Shown here piece by piece: positions 26,149 to 35,206 of a DNA stretch of 64,000 nucleotides (the stretch's first letter is position 1; the number at the start of each line of letters is the position of its first letter). The notes under the pieces are model-generated. The model searched no databases. It was not told where the DNA came from and worked only from the letters and a program-made list of their open reading frames with translations. The position numbers and the translations under genes are program-made. Source of the stretch: Sphingobium psychrophilum (GTDB taxonomy: Bacteria; Pseudomonadota; Alphaproteobacteria; Sphingomonadales; Sphingomonadaceae); contig NZ_JABBFV010000004.1 in assembly GCF_012927105.1 (NCBI RefSeq), forward strand, positions 124,001 to 188,000. The letters are read 5' to 3'.

Positions 26149-26562
26149 TCAGGGCTGCGGCGTCGCGGCGCGCGCCTCCTGGCCGTCGCCTTCGGGCGCG
26201 GCGATGATGTCGCGGGTGGTCGCACCCTTGTCCACGACCTCGGTGCCCGGATCGCCCACCGACGATCGGATGCCCGACGCGGCATTGGCGCGACCGGCCG
26301 CGGTCAGCGTGCTGCTCTCACCGGCGCTGCGGGCGGCGGGGCCGCCGAACATCGCGTCCATCGCCGCCTTGCTCGAATCGACCGACGCAGCGGCCGGCGT
26401 GCCCGGCGCAGGCGGCACCAGCGCGAAGTCGGGCGGGATTACCAGCGGCGCCTGACGCGAGACGGCGAATTCATCGGGGCGCTGGCGGTTCATCAGGCCA
26501 CCGCCGCCGCCACAGGCGGACAGGATGGACACAAGGCCGGCAGCGAGGATCAGTTTACGCAT
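26149..26562 (-). CDS. DUF3035 lipoprotein
   Basis: 137 residues with a lipobox signal peptide (MRKLILAAGLVSILSACGGG). The family core RPDEFAVSRQAPLVIPPDFA is visible; the remainder is Ala/Ser/Pro-rich. Its start codon abuts the lspA stop. DUF3035 genes follow lspA in many sphingomonads (recollection). Envelope anchored; function unknown. Confidence 0.9.
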   Translation of the reverse strand: MRKLILAAGLVSILSACGGGGGLMNRQRPDEFAVSRQAPLVIPPDFALVPPAPGTPAAASVDSSKAAMDAMFGGPAARSAGESSTLTAAGRANAASGIRSSVGDPGTEVVDKGATTRDIIAAPEGDGQEARAATPQP

Positions 26563-27071
26563 TACTTCAAAGTCTCCGTCTTTGCGCCCTTGTCGCGCAG
26601 CAGCAACGCCCGCGCAAGCAGGATCAACACGCCGATGGTGATGGCGGCGTCAGCCAGGTTGAAAATCAGGAATGGCCGCCACTCGCCGATGTGCAGGTCC
26701 GCATAATCAATGACATAGCCCAGCCGCACGCGGTCCACGATATTGCCGATCGCCCCGCCCAGCACCAGGCCCAGCGCGGCGACATCCTGCCGCGCCTTTT
26801 CGCGCCACATCCACACGCCGACGAAGGCGGAGATGAGGACCGTCATCCCCACCAGCGCCCAGCGCGCGGTGTCGGTGTCGGCATGGAAGAACCCCATCGA
26901 AACGCCGCGATTTTCCAGCCAGCGCAGGCGGAAGAAGGGCAGGATATCGATCCCCTCCACCCGGCTTTTCAGCGCCAGCGGATAGGTGACCGTATATTTG
27001 ATGAGCTGGTCCAGCGCGAGCGTCACGATCGCGACGGTCAGCCCCAGCGGGCGGTGGTTGACGGCGTTCAT
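26562..27071 (-). CDS. lspA: Lipoprotein signal peptidase (signal peptidase II)
   Basis: Cleaves the signal peptide of prolipoproteins in the inner membrane. 169 residues with four helices. Catalytic Asp122 (GYVIDYADLH) and Asp141 (IFNLADAAITIG), and NRGVSMGFF, fit the family. Overlaps the ileS stop by 4 bases (ATGA), so the two are coupled. Confidence 0.97.
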   Translation of the reverse strand: MNAVNHRPLGLTVAIVTLALDQLIKYTVTYPLALKSRVEGIDILPFFRLRWLENRGVSMGFFHADTDTARWALVGMTVLISAFVGVWMWREKARQDVAALGLVLGGAIGNIVDRVRLGYVIDYADLHIGEWRPFLIFNLADAAITIGVLILLARALLLRDKGAKTETLK

Positions 27072-30000
27072 GCGTTCAACACCCCGTCACAACGGTCGCA
27101 CAGCGTCCCATCTTCCGTCACTTCCGGCAGCTTGCGCCAACAACGGCCGCATTTGTGCCATTCGCTAGGCGTCACGATGATGCCGTCGCCCTCGCCCATG
27201 GTCACCCGCGCAACGATCGCCACTTCGGCGAAATCAACGTCGCCCACCGGCAGCCATTCGCCCATGGTGACGTCCGCGTCCAGGCTGGATCGCACGATCT
27301 TCTCGCGCCGCAACGGCTCGATCGCCTCGTTCACCTGTTCGCGCTGGCTGCGCAGTTCGGCCCACTTGCTGTCCAGGTCGCCGTTCAACCAGTGCTTCTC
27401 GATCTCCGGCCATTCGAGGAAATGGACGCTCTCTGCCTCATCAGGGAAGCGGCTCTGCCACACTTCTTCCGCGGTGAAGGGGATGATCGGCGCGGCATAG
27501 CGGACCAGCGCATGGAACAGCGTGTCCAACAGCGTGCGATAGGCGCGGCGCTTGGGGTCGCTCTTCGCGTCGCAATAGAGGCAATCTTTGCGGATATCGA
27601 AGAAGAAGGCCGACAGGTCGCTATTGGCGAAGTCGAACAGCGCGCGGGTATAGCGGCTGAACTCCAGCCATGTCTCGCTGCCCTTGCTCTTGTCCACCAC
27701 GCCACGCAGTTCCGCGTCCAGCGCCGCCAGCCGATGAAGCATATAGCGCTCCAGCTCCGGCATCTCGGCATAGGACACCGCCTCGCTGTCCTCATCATAA
27801 TCGGCCAGCGCGCCGAGCATGTAGCGGAACGTATTGCGCAGCTTGCGATAGGCGTCGGACGACCCGGCCAGCACTTCCTTGCCGATGCGCACATCGTCGA
27901 AATAATCGGTGCTGGCGACCCAGACGCGCAAAATGTCCGCGCCGCTTTCGCCCATGATCTTGAGCGGATCGACCACATTGCCAAGGCTCTTGGACATTTT
28001 CTTGCCCGTGCCATCCAGCGCGAAGCCGTGGGTCAGGACAGCCTTATAGGGTGCCTGTCCGCGCGTGCCGCAGCTTTCCAGAAGCGAGGACTGGAACCAG
28101 CCGCGATGCTGGTCCGATCCCTCGATATACAGGTCGGCGCGCGTCCCTTCGCCATAGCGGCCCTCGACCACGAAACTGTGGGTCGATCCGCTGTCGAACC
28201 AGACGTCGAGAATGTCGTTCACGACTTCGTAGTTATCAAGGTCATAGTCTGGACCAAGCAGCGCCTGATGATCCGCCCCGAACCAGGCGTCCGCGCCCGC
28301 GCCCTTGAACGCCTCGATGATGCGGGCATTAACCGCCGGATCGACCAGATATTGCCCACTCTTGCGATGGACATAAAGCGCGATCGGCACGCCCCAGGCG
28401 CGCTGGCGACTGATAACCCAGTCGGGGCGGCCTTCGACCATGGAGCGGATGCGGTTGGTGGATCGCTCCGGCACCCAGCGGGTCTGGGCGATCGCGTCGA
28501 CCGCGATCTCGCGCAGCGTCGGACCGTTGCCGGCGATGATCGGGGTCGGCATCACGCCGCCGTCCACATCGGCGACCGCGCCTTCCTGGGGCTTATCCAT
28601 CGGGATGAACCATTGCGGGGTGCAACGATAGATGATCCGCGCCTTAGACCGCCAACTATGCGGATAGCTGTGGCGGAAGTCGCTGGCGGAGAGCAACGCG
28701 CCCGCGGCGCGCAGATCGCTACAGATCGGGCCGTCCACACCGTTGAACTTGGTGTTGATGACGCTGCCCTGCCCCGGCAGCCATTCCCAATCGTCGCGAT
28801 AGAAGCCCGCATCATTGACCGCAAACACCGGATCGATACCCAGCTTCTTGCAGGCGATGAAATCCTCCTCGCCATGGTCGGGCGCCATATGGACAAGGCC
28901 GGTGCCCGCGTCGGTGGTGACGTGATCGGCGGGGAGGAAGGGACGGGGCCGATCGAAGAAAGAGCCGCTCTTAAGCCCCTCCCCTTCAGGGGAGGGGGTG
29001 GGGTGGGGGCGTGCCCCGGACACTGTGTCATCCGGCACGCCCCCACCCCCGGCCCCTCCCCTGAAGGGGAGGGGTGAGGAAAGGCGGCCAGCCATCGGGT
29101 GGCGGGCAATGGCTCCGGCAAGTTGCGCACCTTTGACCACACTCTTCTGGGTCAGGTGGAAATGAGCATTAAACTCACTCCAAGCCTTATTAAGTCGTTC
29201 TTCGAAATCACGAACAAGATTTGGTTCGTTTGCAATCAACAGCTTCTTGCCTTGGAAAAACTGCAACGCCGAATTTTGAGCGACATCTACTTTCTCAAGG
29301 CTTCGGATAACCGGAGTAGGATCGAATACAGCATACTCAATTTCCTCCCCGAAAGCGATCGCCTGGTTCACCGGGATCGTCCAGGGCGTCGTCGTCCAGA
29401 TCACCGCATAAGCGCCGACCAGTTCCGGCGCGTTCGGCGCTTCCACGATCTCGAACGCCACGTCGATCTGCGTCGACGTCACATCCTCATACTCAACTTC
29501 GGCTTCGGCCAGCGCGGTCTTCTCCACCGGCGACCACATGACGGGCTTGGCCCCGCGATAGAGCTGCCCACTCTCGGCGAATTTCAGCAACTCGCCCACG
29601 ATCGTCGCTTCCGCGTCGAATTTCATCGTGAGGTACGGATCGGCCCAATCGCCCATCACGCCCAGCCGCTTGAACTGCTCCTTCTGCACGCCCACCCAAC
29701 GGTCGGCATAGGCGCGGCACTGGGCGCGAAATTCCTGAGCCGGAACCTCGTCCTTGTTCAGCTTCTTCTTGCGATATTCCTCCTCGATCTTCCATTCGAT
29801 CGGCAGGCCATGGCAGTCCCAGCCGGGCACATAGGGCGCATCCTTGCCCAGCAAGGATTGCGATCGGACGATGATGTCCTTCAGCACCTTGTTCATCGCA
29901 TGGCCCATATGGATGTCGCCATTGGCGTAGGGCGGGCCGTCATGAAGGATGAAGCGCTCACGCCCGGCCCGCTTCTCGCGCAGGCGGTCGTACAGGCCCA

Positions 30001-30112
30001 TCGCCTCCCACTTGGCGGCGATCGCCGGTTCCTTCTGGGCCAGCCCCGCCTTCATCGGAAAGTCGGTGACGGGCAGGAAGACGGTGGACTTATAATCAGG
30101 TGCGTCGGTCAT
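27068..30112 (-). CDS. ileS: Isoleucyl-tRNA synthetase with in-frame repeat and AT-rich mosaic patch
   Basis: Charges tRNA-Ile. 1014 residues from MTDAPDYKSTVFLPV at 30112, longer than the usual 930-970. HIGH-like motif GDIHMGHAMN at about 65-73, KMSKS near 704, anticodon domain, and a C-terminal zinc ribbon (CGRCWRKLPEV, CDRCDG). Two oddities lie in the CP1 editing domain: residues about 258-318 are encoded by an AT-rich stretch, and residues about 343-382 (LSSPLPFRGGAGGGG...PTPSPEGEG) by a palindromic repeat. Conserved editing sequence resumes at ADHVTTDAGTGLVHMAPDHG. As the only ileS seen here, it is presumably functional. Confidence 0.96.
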   Translation of the reverse strand: MTDAPDYKSTVFLPVTDFPMKAGLAQKEPAIAAKWEAMGLYDRLREKRAGRERFILHDGPPYANGDIHMGHAMNKVLKDIIVRSQSLLGKDAPYVPGWDCHGLPIEWKIEEEYRKKKLNKDEVPAQEFRAQCRAYADRWVGVQKEQFKRLGVMGDWADPYLTMKFDAEATIVGELLKFAESGQLYRGAKPVMWSPVEKTALAEAEVEYEDVTSTQIDVAFEIVEAPNAPELVGAYAVIWTTTPWTIPVNQAIAFGEEIEYAVFDPTPVIRSLEKVDVAQNSALQFFQGKKLLIANEPNLVRDFEERLNKAWSEFNAHFHLTQKSVVKGAQLAGAIARHPMAGRLSSPLPFRGGAGGGGVPDDTVSGARPHPTPSPEGEGLKSGSFFDRPRPFLPADHVTTDAGTGLVHMAPDHGEEDFIACKKLGIDPVFAVNDAGFYRDDWEWLPGQGSVINTKFNGVDGPICSDLRAAGALLSASDFRHSYPHSWRSKARIIYRCTPQWFIPMDKPQEGAVADVDGGVMPTPIIAGNGPTLREIAVDAIAQTRWVPERSTNRIRSMVEGRPDWVISRQRAWGVPIALYVHRKSGQYLVDPAVNARIIEAFKGAGADAWFGADHQALLGPDYDLDNYEVVNDILDVWFDSGSTHSFVVEGRYGEGTRADLYIEGSDQHRGWFQSSLLESCGTRGQAPYKAVLTHGFALDGTGKKMSKSLGNVVDPLKIMGESGADILRVWVASTDYFDDVRIGKEVLAGSSDAYRKLRNTFRYMLGALADYDEDSEAVSYAEMPELERYMLHRLAALDAELRGVVDKSKGSETWLEFSRYTRALFDFANSDLSAFFFDIRKDCLYCDAKSDPKRRAYRTLLDTLFHALVRYAAPIIPFTAEEVWQSRFPDEAESVHFLEWPEIEKHWLNGDLDSKWAELRSQREQVNEAIEPLRREKIVRSSLDADVTMGEWLPVGDVDFAEVAIVARVTMGEGDGIIVTPSEWHKCGRCWRKLPEVTEDGTLCDRCDGVLNA
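28974..29076. repeat. Palindromic repeat inserted in frame inside ileS
   Basis: Two self-palindromic ends (CCCCTCCCCTTCAGGGGAGG at 28975 and CCCCTCCCCTGAAGGGGAGG at 29053) flank a long stem GGGGTGGGGGCGTGCC/GGCACGCCCCCACCCC with loop CACTGTGTCA. This is the structure of intergenic elements, yet it leaves the ileS reading frame open. Confidence 0.88.
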
Positions 30113-30134
30113 GGGGTTCCAGAACAACCAAGGT

Positions 30135-30214
30135 CCGTTCGCCCTGAGCCTGTCGAAGGGCCGTCCTTTCTCAACGAAAGAAGGGCGGGGCTTCGACAGG
30201 CTCAGCCCGAACGG
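30135..30214. repeat. Intergenic palindromic repeat (cctgtcgaag type)
   Basis: Arms CCGTTCGCCCTGAGCCTGTC and its inverse ending GCTCAGCCCGAACGG, loop rich in CTTTC/GAAAG. A common sphingomonad element; other copies at 37134, 43738, 58857 and 63826. Confidence 0.85.
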
Positions 30215-30238
30215 GTGAGGAAAAACGTGCCCGGTGCC

Positions 30239-31180
30239 TTAAGCGAGCCGGGGCGTTCCCGCAAGGATTTGCCGCGCGTCCACGCAGTCCTGCGCAATGC
30301 CCGCCATCAGCGCGTCCAGCCCATCATATTTCCGCTCGCCGTGCAGATAGTGGATCAACTGCACCTCGATCACCTGGTCGTAAAGGCTTTCGGCGAAATC
30401 GAAGAAATGCGGCTCCAGCAATTCCTTGGGCGGATCGAAACTGGGGCGGATGCCCAAGTTCGCCGCCCCGTCCAGCATACGGCCGTCGGGCAACAGCCCG
30501 CGCACCGCATAAATGCCATAGGCCGGCCGCAGATAATGGCCCATGTCGATATTGGCGGTCGGAAAACCGATGGTGCGGCCCAGCTTGTCGCCATGCTGCA
30601 CCACGCCCTGAATGGTGAAGGGCCGCGTCAGCAGCCGTGTGGCGGTGTCGCAGTCCCCGGCGCGAAGCGTGTCGCGGATGCGGCTTGAGGATATGATCTC
30701 GTCGCTGCCGTCGGTCACGGCCGGCACCGCTTCGGCCACCATGTCCAGCGCCGTGCCCAGTTCCGCCAGGGTGGCGGCATTGCCGCTCCTGGCCTGGCCA
30801 AAGGTGAAATCCTGCCCTGTCACGACCCCGGCCGCGCCCAGATCCTGCACCAGGAACGCTGCAAATTCCTCCGCGGGCATCCCCGCCATGGCTGGGGTGA
30901 AATCGAACACCAGCATCGCGTCCGCCCCCGCCGCCGCGAACAGCGCTTGCCGCTGGTCCAGCGTCGTCAGGCGGAACCAGGGTGTGTCGGGCCGGAACAG
31001 CCGCACCGGATGGGGATCGAAAGTGGCGACGATCGCCGGCCGCCCCTCGGCCCGCGCGCGCGCGATCGCCCGCGCAACCACCGCCTGATGGCCCGCGTGA
31101 AACCCGTCGAAATTGCCGAGCGCCATGATGCTCCCGCGCAGATGCGGCGGGATCGGGGCGCTGCTCCTAAGCCGCTCCAT
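30239..31180 (-). CDS. ribF: Bifunctional riboflavin kinase/FAD synthetase
   Basis: Converts riboflavin to FMN and then FAD. 313 residues from MERLRSSAPIPPHLRGS at 31180. N-terminal adenylyltransferase has ALGNFDGFHAGHQAVV (about 20-35) and SSSRIRDTLRAGD; the C-terminal riboflavin kinase domain has GRTIGFPTANI. Upstream of ileS on the same strand, separated by a repeat. Confidence 0.95.
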   Translation of the reverse strand: MERLRSSAPIPPHLRGSIMALGNFDGFHAGHQAVVARAIARARAEGRPAIVATFDPHPVRLFRPDTPWFRLTTLDQRQALFAAAGADAMLVFDFTPAMAGMPAEEFAAFLVQDLGAAGVVTGQDFTFGQARSGNAATLAELGTALDMVAEAVPAVTDGSDEIISSSRIRDTLRAGDCDTATRLLTRPFTIQGVVQHGDKLGRTIGFPTANIDMGHYLRPAYGIYAVRGLLPDGRMLDGAANLGIRPSFDPPKELLEPHFFDFAESLYDQVIEVQLIHYLHGERKYDGLDALMAGIAQDCVDARQILAGTPRLA

Positions 31181-31239
31181 GGCGCGGCCTATAGGGGGGT
31201 GGATGGGGCGTGGCAATCAGGATGCTTGCCCTATCATCT

Positions 31240-31335
31240 GTTCGCCCTGAGCGAAGCCAAAGGGGATCGCCGACAACAGGGAGGTGCCTTCGCCTGCGCT
31301 CAGACAAGGGCTTCGACGCCGCTCAGCTTGAACGT
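31240..31335. repeat. Probable decayed copy of the cctgtcgaag-type repeat
   Basis: Contains TTCGCCCTGAGCGAAGCC and, inverted, AGGGCTTCGACGCCGCTCAG with diverged middle sequence. Lies between ribF and folA. No gene seen in this gap. Confidence 0.4.
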
Positions 31336-31343
31336 AGATAAAC

Positions 31344-31835
31344 TCATTTACGCCGCAGCAACGTAACGAAACTATAGGCCGGCCGTCCATCCAGCGCCTC
31401 GTGGCCCACCCGCGCCGTTTCGCGCCAGTCCACCGGATCGGGATAAGCGATATGCGCATCGCCCGCCACCTCCAGATGCACCTCGGTCAGTTCGATCCGG
31501 TCTGCCAACGGCAGGAACAGCCGATAGATTTCCGCGCCGCCGATCACCATGACGGTCGGCGCATCGGCCAGCATAATCGCCCCGTCGATATCATGGACGA
31601 CTTCAGCCCCCCGCCCGCGCCAGTCGCGATCGCGCGTCAGCACGATATGACGACGACCGGGCAGCAAGCCGGGCAGGCTATCGAAGGTCTTGCGCCCCAT
31701 CACCATCGGATGGCCGGCGGTGATTGCCTTGAAATGCTTGAGGTCGGCGGGCAACCGCCAGGGCAGGTCGCCATCCCGGCCGATCACACCATTATCTGCG
31801 CGGGCGAGAACGAGAGTGATTTCCGCGCGATTCAT
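31344..31835 (-). CDS. folA: Dihydrofolate reductase
   Basis: NADPH-dependent reduction of dihydrofolate. 163 residues. Family elements VIGRDGDLPWRLPADLKHFK, MVMGRKTFDSLPG, and MVIGGAEIYRLFLPLAD are all present. Usual length; trimethoprim target. Confidence 0.97.
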   Translation of the reverse strand: MNRAEITLVLARADNGVIGRDGDLPWRLPADLKHFKAITAGHPMVMGRKTFDSLPGLLPGRRHIVLTRDRDWRGRGAEVVHDIDGAIMLADAPTVMVIGGAEIYRLFLPLADRIELTEVHLEVAGDAHIAYPDPVDWRETARVGHEALDGRPAYSFVTLLRRK

Positions 31836-31848
31836 ACGCCCAAACCCT

Positions 31849-31937
31849 CGTCATTCCCGCGCAGGCGGGAATCCATCTCCCAACGCCGCGGATGGGGAAA
31901 GCGTTGGAGATGGATCCCCGCCTGCGCGGGGATGGCG
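31849..31937. repeat. Intergenic palindromic repeat (cgaaggcggg type)
   Basis: CGTCATTCCCGCGCAGGCGG...CCGCCTGCGCGGGGATG outer arms with inner ATCCATCTCC/GGAGATGGAT. Between folA and purK. Confidence 0.85.
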
Positions 31938-31962
31938 GAACAGAAAAAACGCAGCGCGTTGC

Positions 31963-33033
31963 TCACAACGTCAACCGCGTCACATGCCCCATCTTTCGAC
32001 CGGGCCGCGCCTCATGCTTGCCATAGAGGTGCAGATGGTTCGCCGGATCGGACAGGATCGCCAGCCAATCACCGGCGTCGTCGCCGATCAGGTTGCGCAT
32101 ATCCACCGCCTTCGCCGCCAGCGTCGTGTCGCCCAGCGGCAAACCGCAAATCGCGCGGACGTGGTTTTCGAACTGGCTCGTCACCGCACCCTCGATCGTC
32201 CAATGGCCGCTATTATGGACGCGCGGCGCCATCTCGTTGAACACCGGCCCGTCGCCGCTGGCGAAAAATTCGCAGGTCAGCACCCCGACATAGTCGAGCG
32301 CATCGGCGATCTTGCGCGCCATGCCGCGCGCCTGCGCCATTTGCCCCGCGATCAGCGCGCCTGCCGGCACGGTCGATGTGGCGAGAATACCATCGACATG
32401 GACATTGGCGGCCGAATCCCAAAATCGCACCGCGCCGTCATGCCCGCGCACCAGGATCACCGAAAATTCCTGGTCGAAGGTCACGAACCCTTCCAATATC
32501 GCGCTCTGCCGCCCGATCGCGTTCCACGCGCCGACCGCATCGCCCGGCTCGGACAGGCGGGCCTGTCCCTTGCCGTCATAGCCCATGCGATTGGTCTTCA
32601 GGATCGCCCGGCTGCCGACCTGTTCGATCGCGCTCTCCAGATCGTCCAGGCTCTCGACCGGCGCGAAGGGCGCGGTCAGCCCGCCCAGGTCGCAGACGAA
32701 GCGCTTTTCCGCCAGCCGGTCCTGCGCCACGCGCAACGCCTGCGCGCCGGGGCGGACCAGCCCATGGGTGGACAGTATCTCGACCGCGGCGGGATCGATA
32801 TTCTCGAACTCGTAAGTGACGACATCGACGCTGTCGGCGAAATCGCCCAGCGCCTGCGGGTCTTCATAAGCGCCGCGCGTCCAGTTGGGCGACACATCGG
32901 CGGCCGGGCCGCTCTCTTCGGGCGCATAAATATGCGTGCGATAGCCCAGTTGCGCCGCCGCGGTGGCGATCATCCGGCCCAGCTGGCCGCCGCCTAATAT
33001 GCCGATCGTGGCGCCGGGCGCGATGGTCGTCAT
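31963..33033 (-). CDS. purK: 5-(carboxyamino)imidazole ribonucleotide synthase
   Basis: Purine synthesis: carboxylates AIR to N5-CAIR using ATP. 356 residues, ATP-grasp fold. Opens with IGILGGGQLGRMIATAAAQL and has the ATP-grasp TVPAGALIAGQ and FNEMAPRVHNSGHWTIEGA segments. Starts 9 bases after the purE stop; the pair forms an operon. Confidence 0.97.
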   Translation of the reverse strand: MTTIAPGATIGILGGGQLGRMIATAAAQLGYRTHIYAPEESGPAADVSPNWTRGAYEDPQALGDFADSVDVVTYEFENIDPAAVEILSTHGLVRPGAQALRVAQDRLAEKRFVCDLGGLTAPFAPVESLDDLESAIEQVGSRAILKTNRMGYDGKGQARLSEPGDAVGAWNAIGRQSAILEGFVTFDQEFSVILVRGHDGAVRFWDSAANVHVDGILATSTVPAGALIAGQMAQARGMARKIADALDYVGVLTCEFFASGDGPVFNEMAPRVHNSGHWTIEGAVTSQFENHVRAICGLPLGDTTLAAKAVDMRNLIGDDAGDWLAILSDPANHLHLYGKHEARPGRKMGHVTRLTL

Positions 33034-33042
33034 GGGCCTTGC

Positions 33043-33531
<489 letters not shown>

Positions 33532-33575
33532 ATGCTGCTTCCCCTGAACGCGCGGCTTGTGACGCCGCCCGGAAA

Positions 33576-33609
33576 GCAAAGCCCCTTAGCGGCCGGGCCG
33601 CCAAGGGGC
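33576..33609 (-). terminator. Rho-independent terminator, minus strand
   Basis: Minus-strand GCCCCTTGGCGGCC and GGCCGCTAAGGGGC form a 14-base stem with one wobble pair, followed by TTTGC. It ends the sulfotransferase/HupE/PpiC transcript before purE. Confidence 0.85.
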
Positions 33610-33640
33610 AATGCTATTCCGCCCGGCACCGTCCAAGCCG

Positions 33641-35206
33641 TCAGTCGATATCTATACCCTGCCCGGCCAGCCAGTCGCGCACCGGGGCCAGTGCATCCTC
33701 ATGCCGCTTCCACCGCGCCACCGCATCGGCATTGAGTGGACGCCGCACCTGCGCCGCGCTGGGCGTCGCGACCGCCGCCTTGTTTTCATGGAAGGACAGG
33801 CACGCCACGTCCCATTCCAGCCCGCAATGGTCCAGCAGGCGGCGCGTCTCGCCCTCCTGATCGGCGACCAATGCTTCATAGGAAAGCTGGAGCACCCGGC
33901 CGGGAAACAGCCGATCCCACAGCGCCATCAACCGGTCGAACCGCGCATAATAGCGCGCAATGTCCATCAGGTCATAGCTATAGGCATAATAAGCCGACTG
34001 GCTGGCGAAGAGATTCTTGTAGTTGCTCCAGACCGTATCCATCGGATGTCGGCGCAGGCAGACGATCTTCGCCCGCGGCAGCGCGTGCAGGATATGCCCG
34101 ATATAGAGGAAATTGGCCGGCAGCTTGTCGGTGAAGCGCGCCTTGCCATCGGGCCGGTGATGGCTGGCGCGCGCCATATAGGCCTGCCCCATCGCCAGCG
34201 GCTCCGCCCCCCCGCTCGCCGCGATCGTGTCCGGGTCGATCACCAGCCGGGATCGCGTGGCCGAAAGCTGCTTCACCGCCAGCGGCATCGCCTGCAATTC
34301 GCCGGCCGACCCGACCTGCCGGTGGGAAGAGAGGATGCGATCGACCAGCGTCGTGCCGGTGCGCGGCATGCCAGTGACGAAGATCGGCGCAGGCTCATCC
34401 AGTCCCGCGCCCCATCCCTTCGGCGCGCCATCGGCGAACAGCCGCTCGATCGCGTCAAAGATCGCCGCATCGGCGGCAAAATCATAGCCGATCGCCTGTT
34501 TGTGCGCAGCATTGGCCGCAGCAAGATGGGCGAAGGCGTCCGCGGCGTTGCCCATATCCTCATGGCTCTTGGCCAGCGCATAGCGGATGCGCAGCCTGTC
34601 TTCGGGCCGCTGCGCCTTCGCCAGCGCCGCCTCCAGGCGGGGCACTTCATTGGCCTGCGCGCTCTGCCGCGACAGAATCGCCAGCGCATAATGGACCCGC
34701 GCGTCCCGCGGATCGGCGCGCAATATCGCCTCATAATGGTCCCGCGCCGCCTCCACCCGCCCCGTAAAACCGCAGGCAGCGGCGAGATTATAGCGATAGC
34801 TGAGATTATCCGGCTCCGCCGCCACCGCCCCCTCGAACGGCACAACCGACGCCGCATGATCGCCCAGCCGCGCCAGCACGCAACCGATCGTGTCCAGCGT
34901 CAACGCATCGTCCGGCCCCGCTGCCAACGCATCGCGCGCCGCCCGGCCCGCCTCGCCATCGCGGCGCAGCAGGATCAGCAGCCGCGCATATTGGGCGAGA
35001 TGCTCGGCCTGCCCGCCGCGCGCCACCGCCTGTTCCAGCATCGGCAGCGCCTTGGCCACCTGCCCCGCTTCGGCCGCGGCCATGCCCAGCAGGAAGAAAC
35101 CGGCGGGGCGTTCGGGCTGCTCCATCGCCAGCCGCTGCGCCGCCTGCGCGGCCGCGGGCAGATCCCCCCGCGCCAGCGCCGCGCGCGCGGACGCCTCCAG
35201 GCTCAC
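33641..35206 (-). CDS. TPR-containing sulfotransferase family protein
   Basis: 521 residues. N-terminal tetratricopeptide repeats (about 1-230; AAAQAAQRLAMEQPERPAGF and similar), then a sulfotransferase domain with the PAPS 5'-phosphosulfate loop FVTGMPRTGTTLVDRILSSH and a later CLRRHPMDTVWSNYKNLF. Would transfer sulfate to an unknown acceptor. Overlaps the HupE-like gene by 4 bases. Confidence 0.88.
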   Translation of the reverse strand: MSLEASARAALARGDLPAAAQAAQRLAMEQPERPAGFFLLGMAAAEAGQVAKALPMLEQAVARGGQAEHLAQYARLLILLRRDGEAGRAARDALAAGPDDALTLDTIGCVLARLGDHAASVVPFEGAVAAEPDNLSYRYNLAAACGFTGRVEAARDHYEAILRADPRDARVHYALAILSRQSAQANEVPRLEAALAKAQRPEDRLRIRYALAKSHEDMGNAADAFAHLAAANAAHKQAIGYDFAADAAIFDAIERLFADGAPKGWGAGLDEPAPIFVTGMPRTGTTLVDRILSSHRQVGSAGELQAMPLAVKQLSATRSRLVIDPDTIAASGGAEPLAMGQAYMARASHHRPDGKARFTDKLPANFLYIGHILHALPRAKIVCLRRHPMDTVWSNYKNLFASQSAYYAYSYDLMDIARYYARFDRLMALWDRLFPGRVLQLSYEALVADQEGETRRLLDHCGLEWDVACLSFHENKAAVATPSAAQVRRPLNADAVARWKRHEDALAPVRDWLAGQGIDID

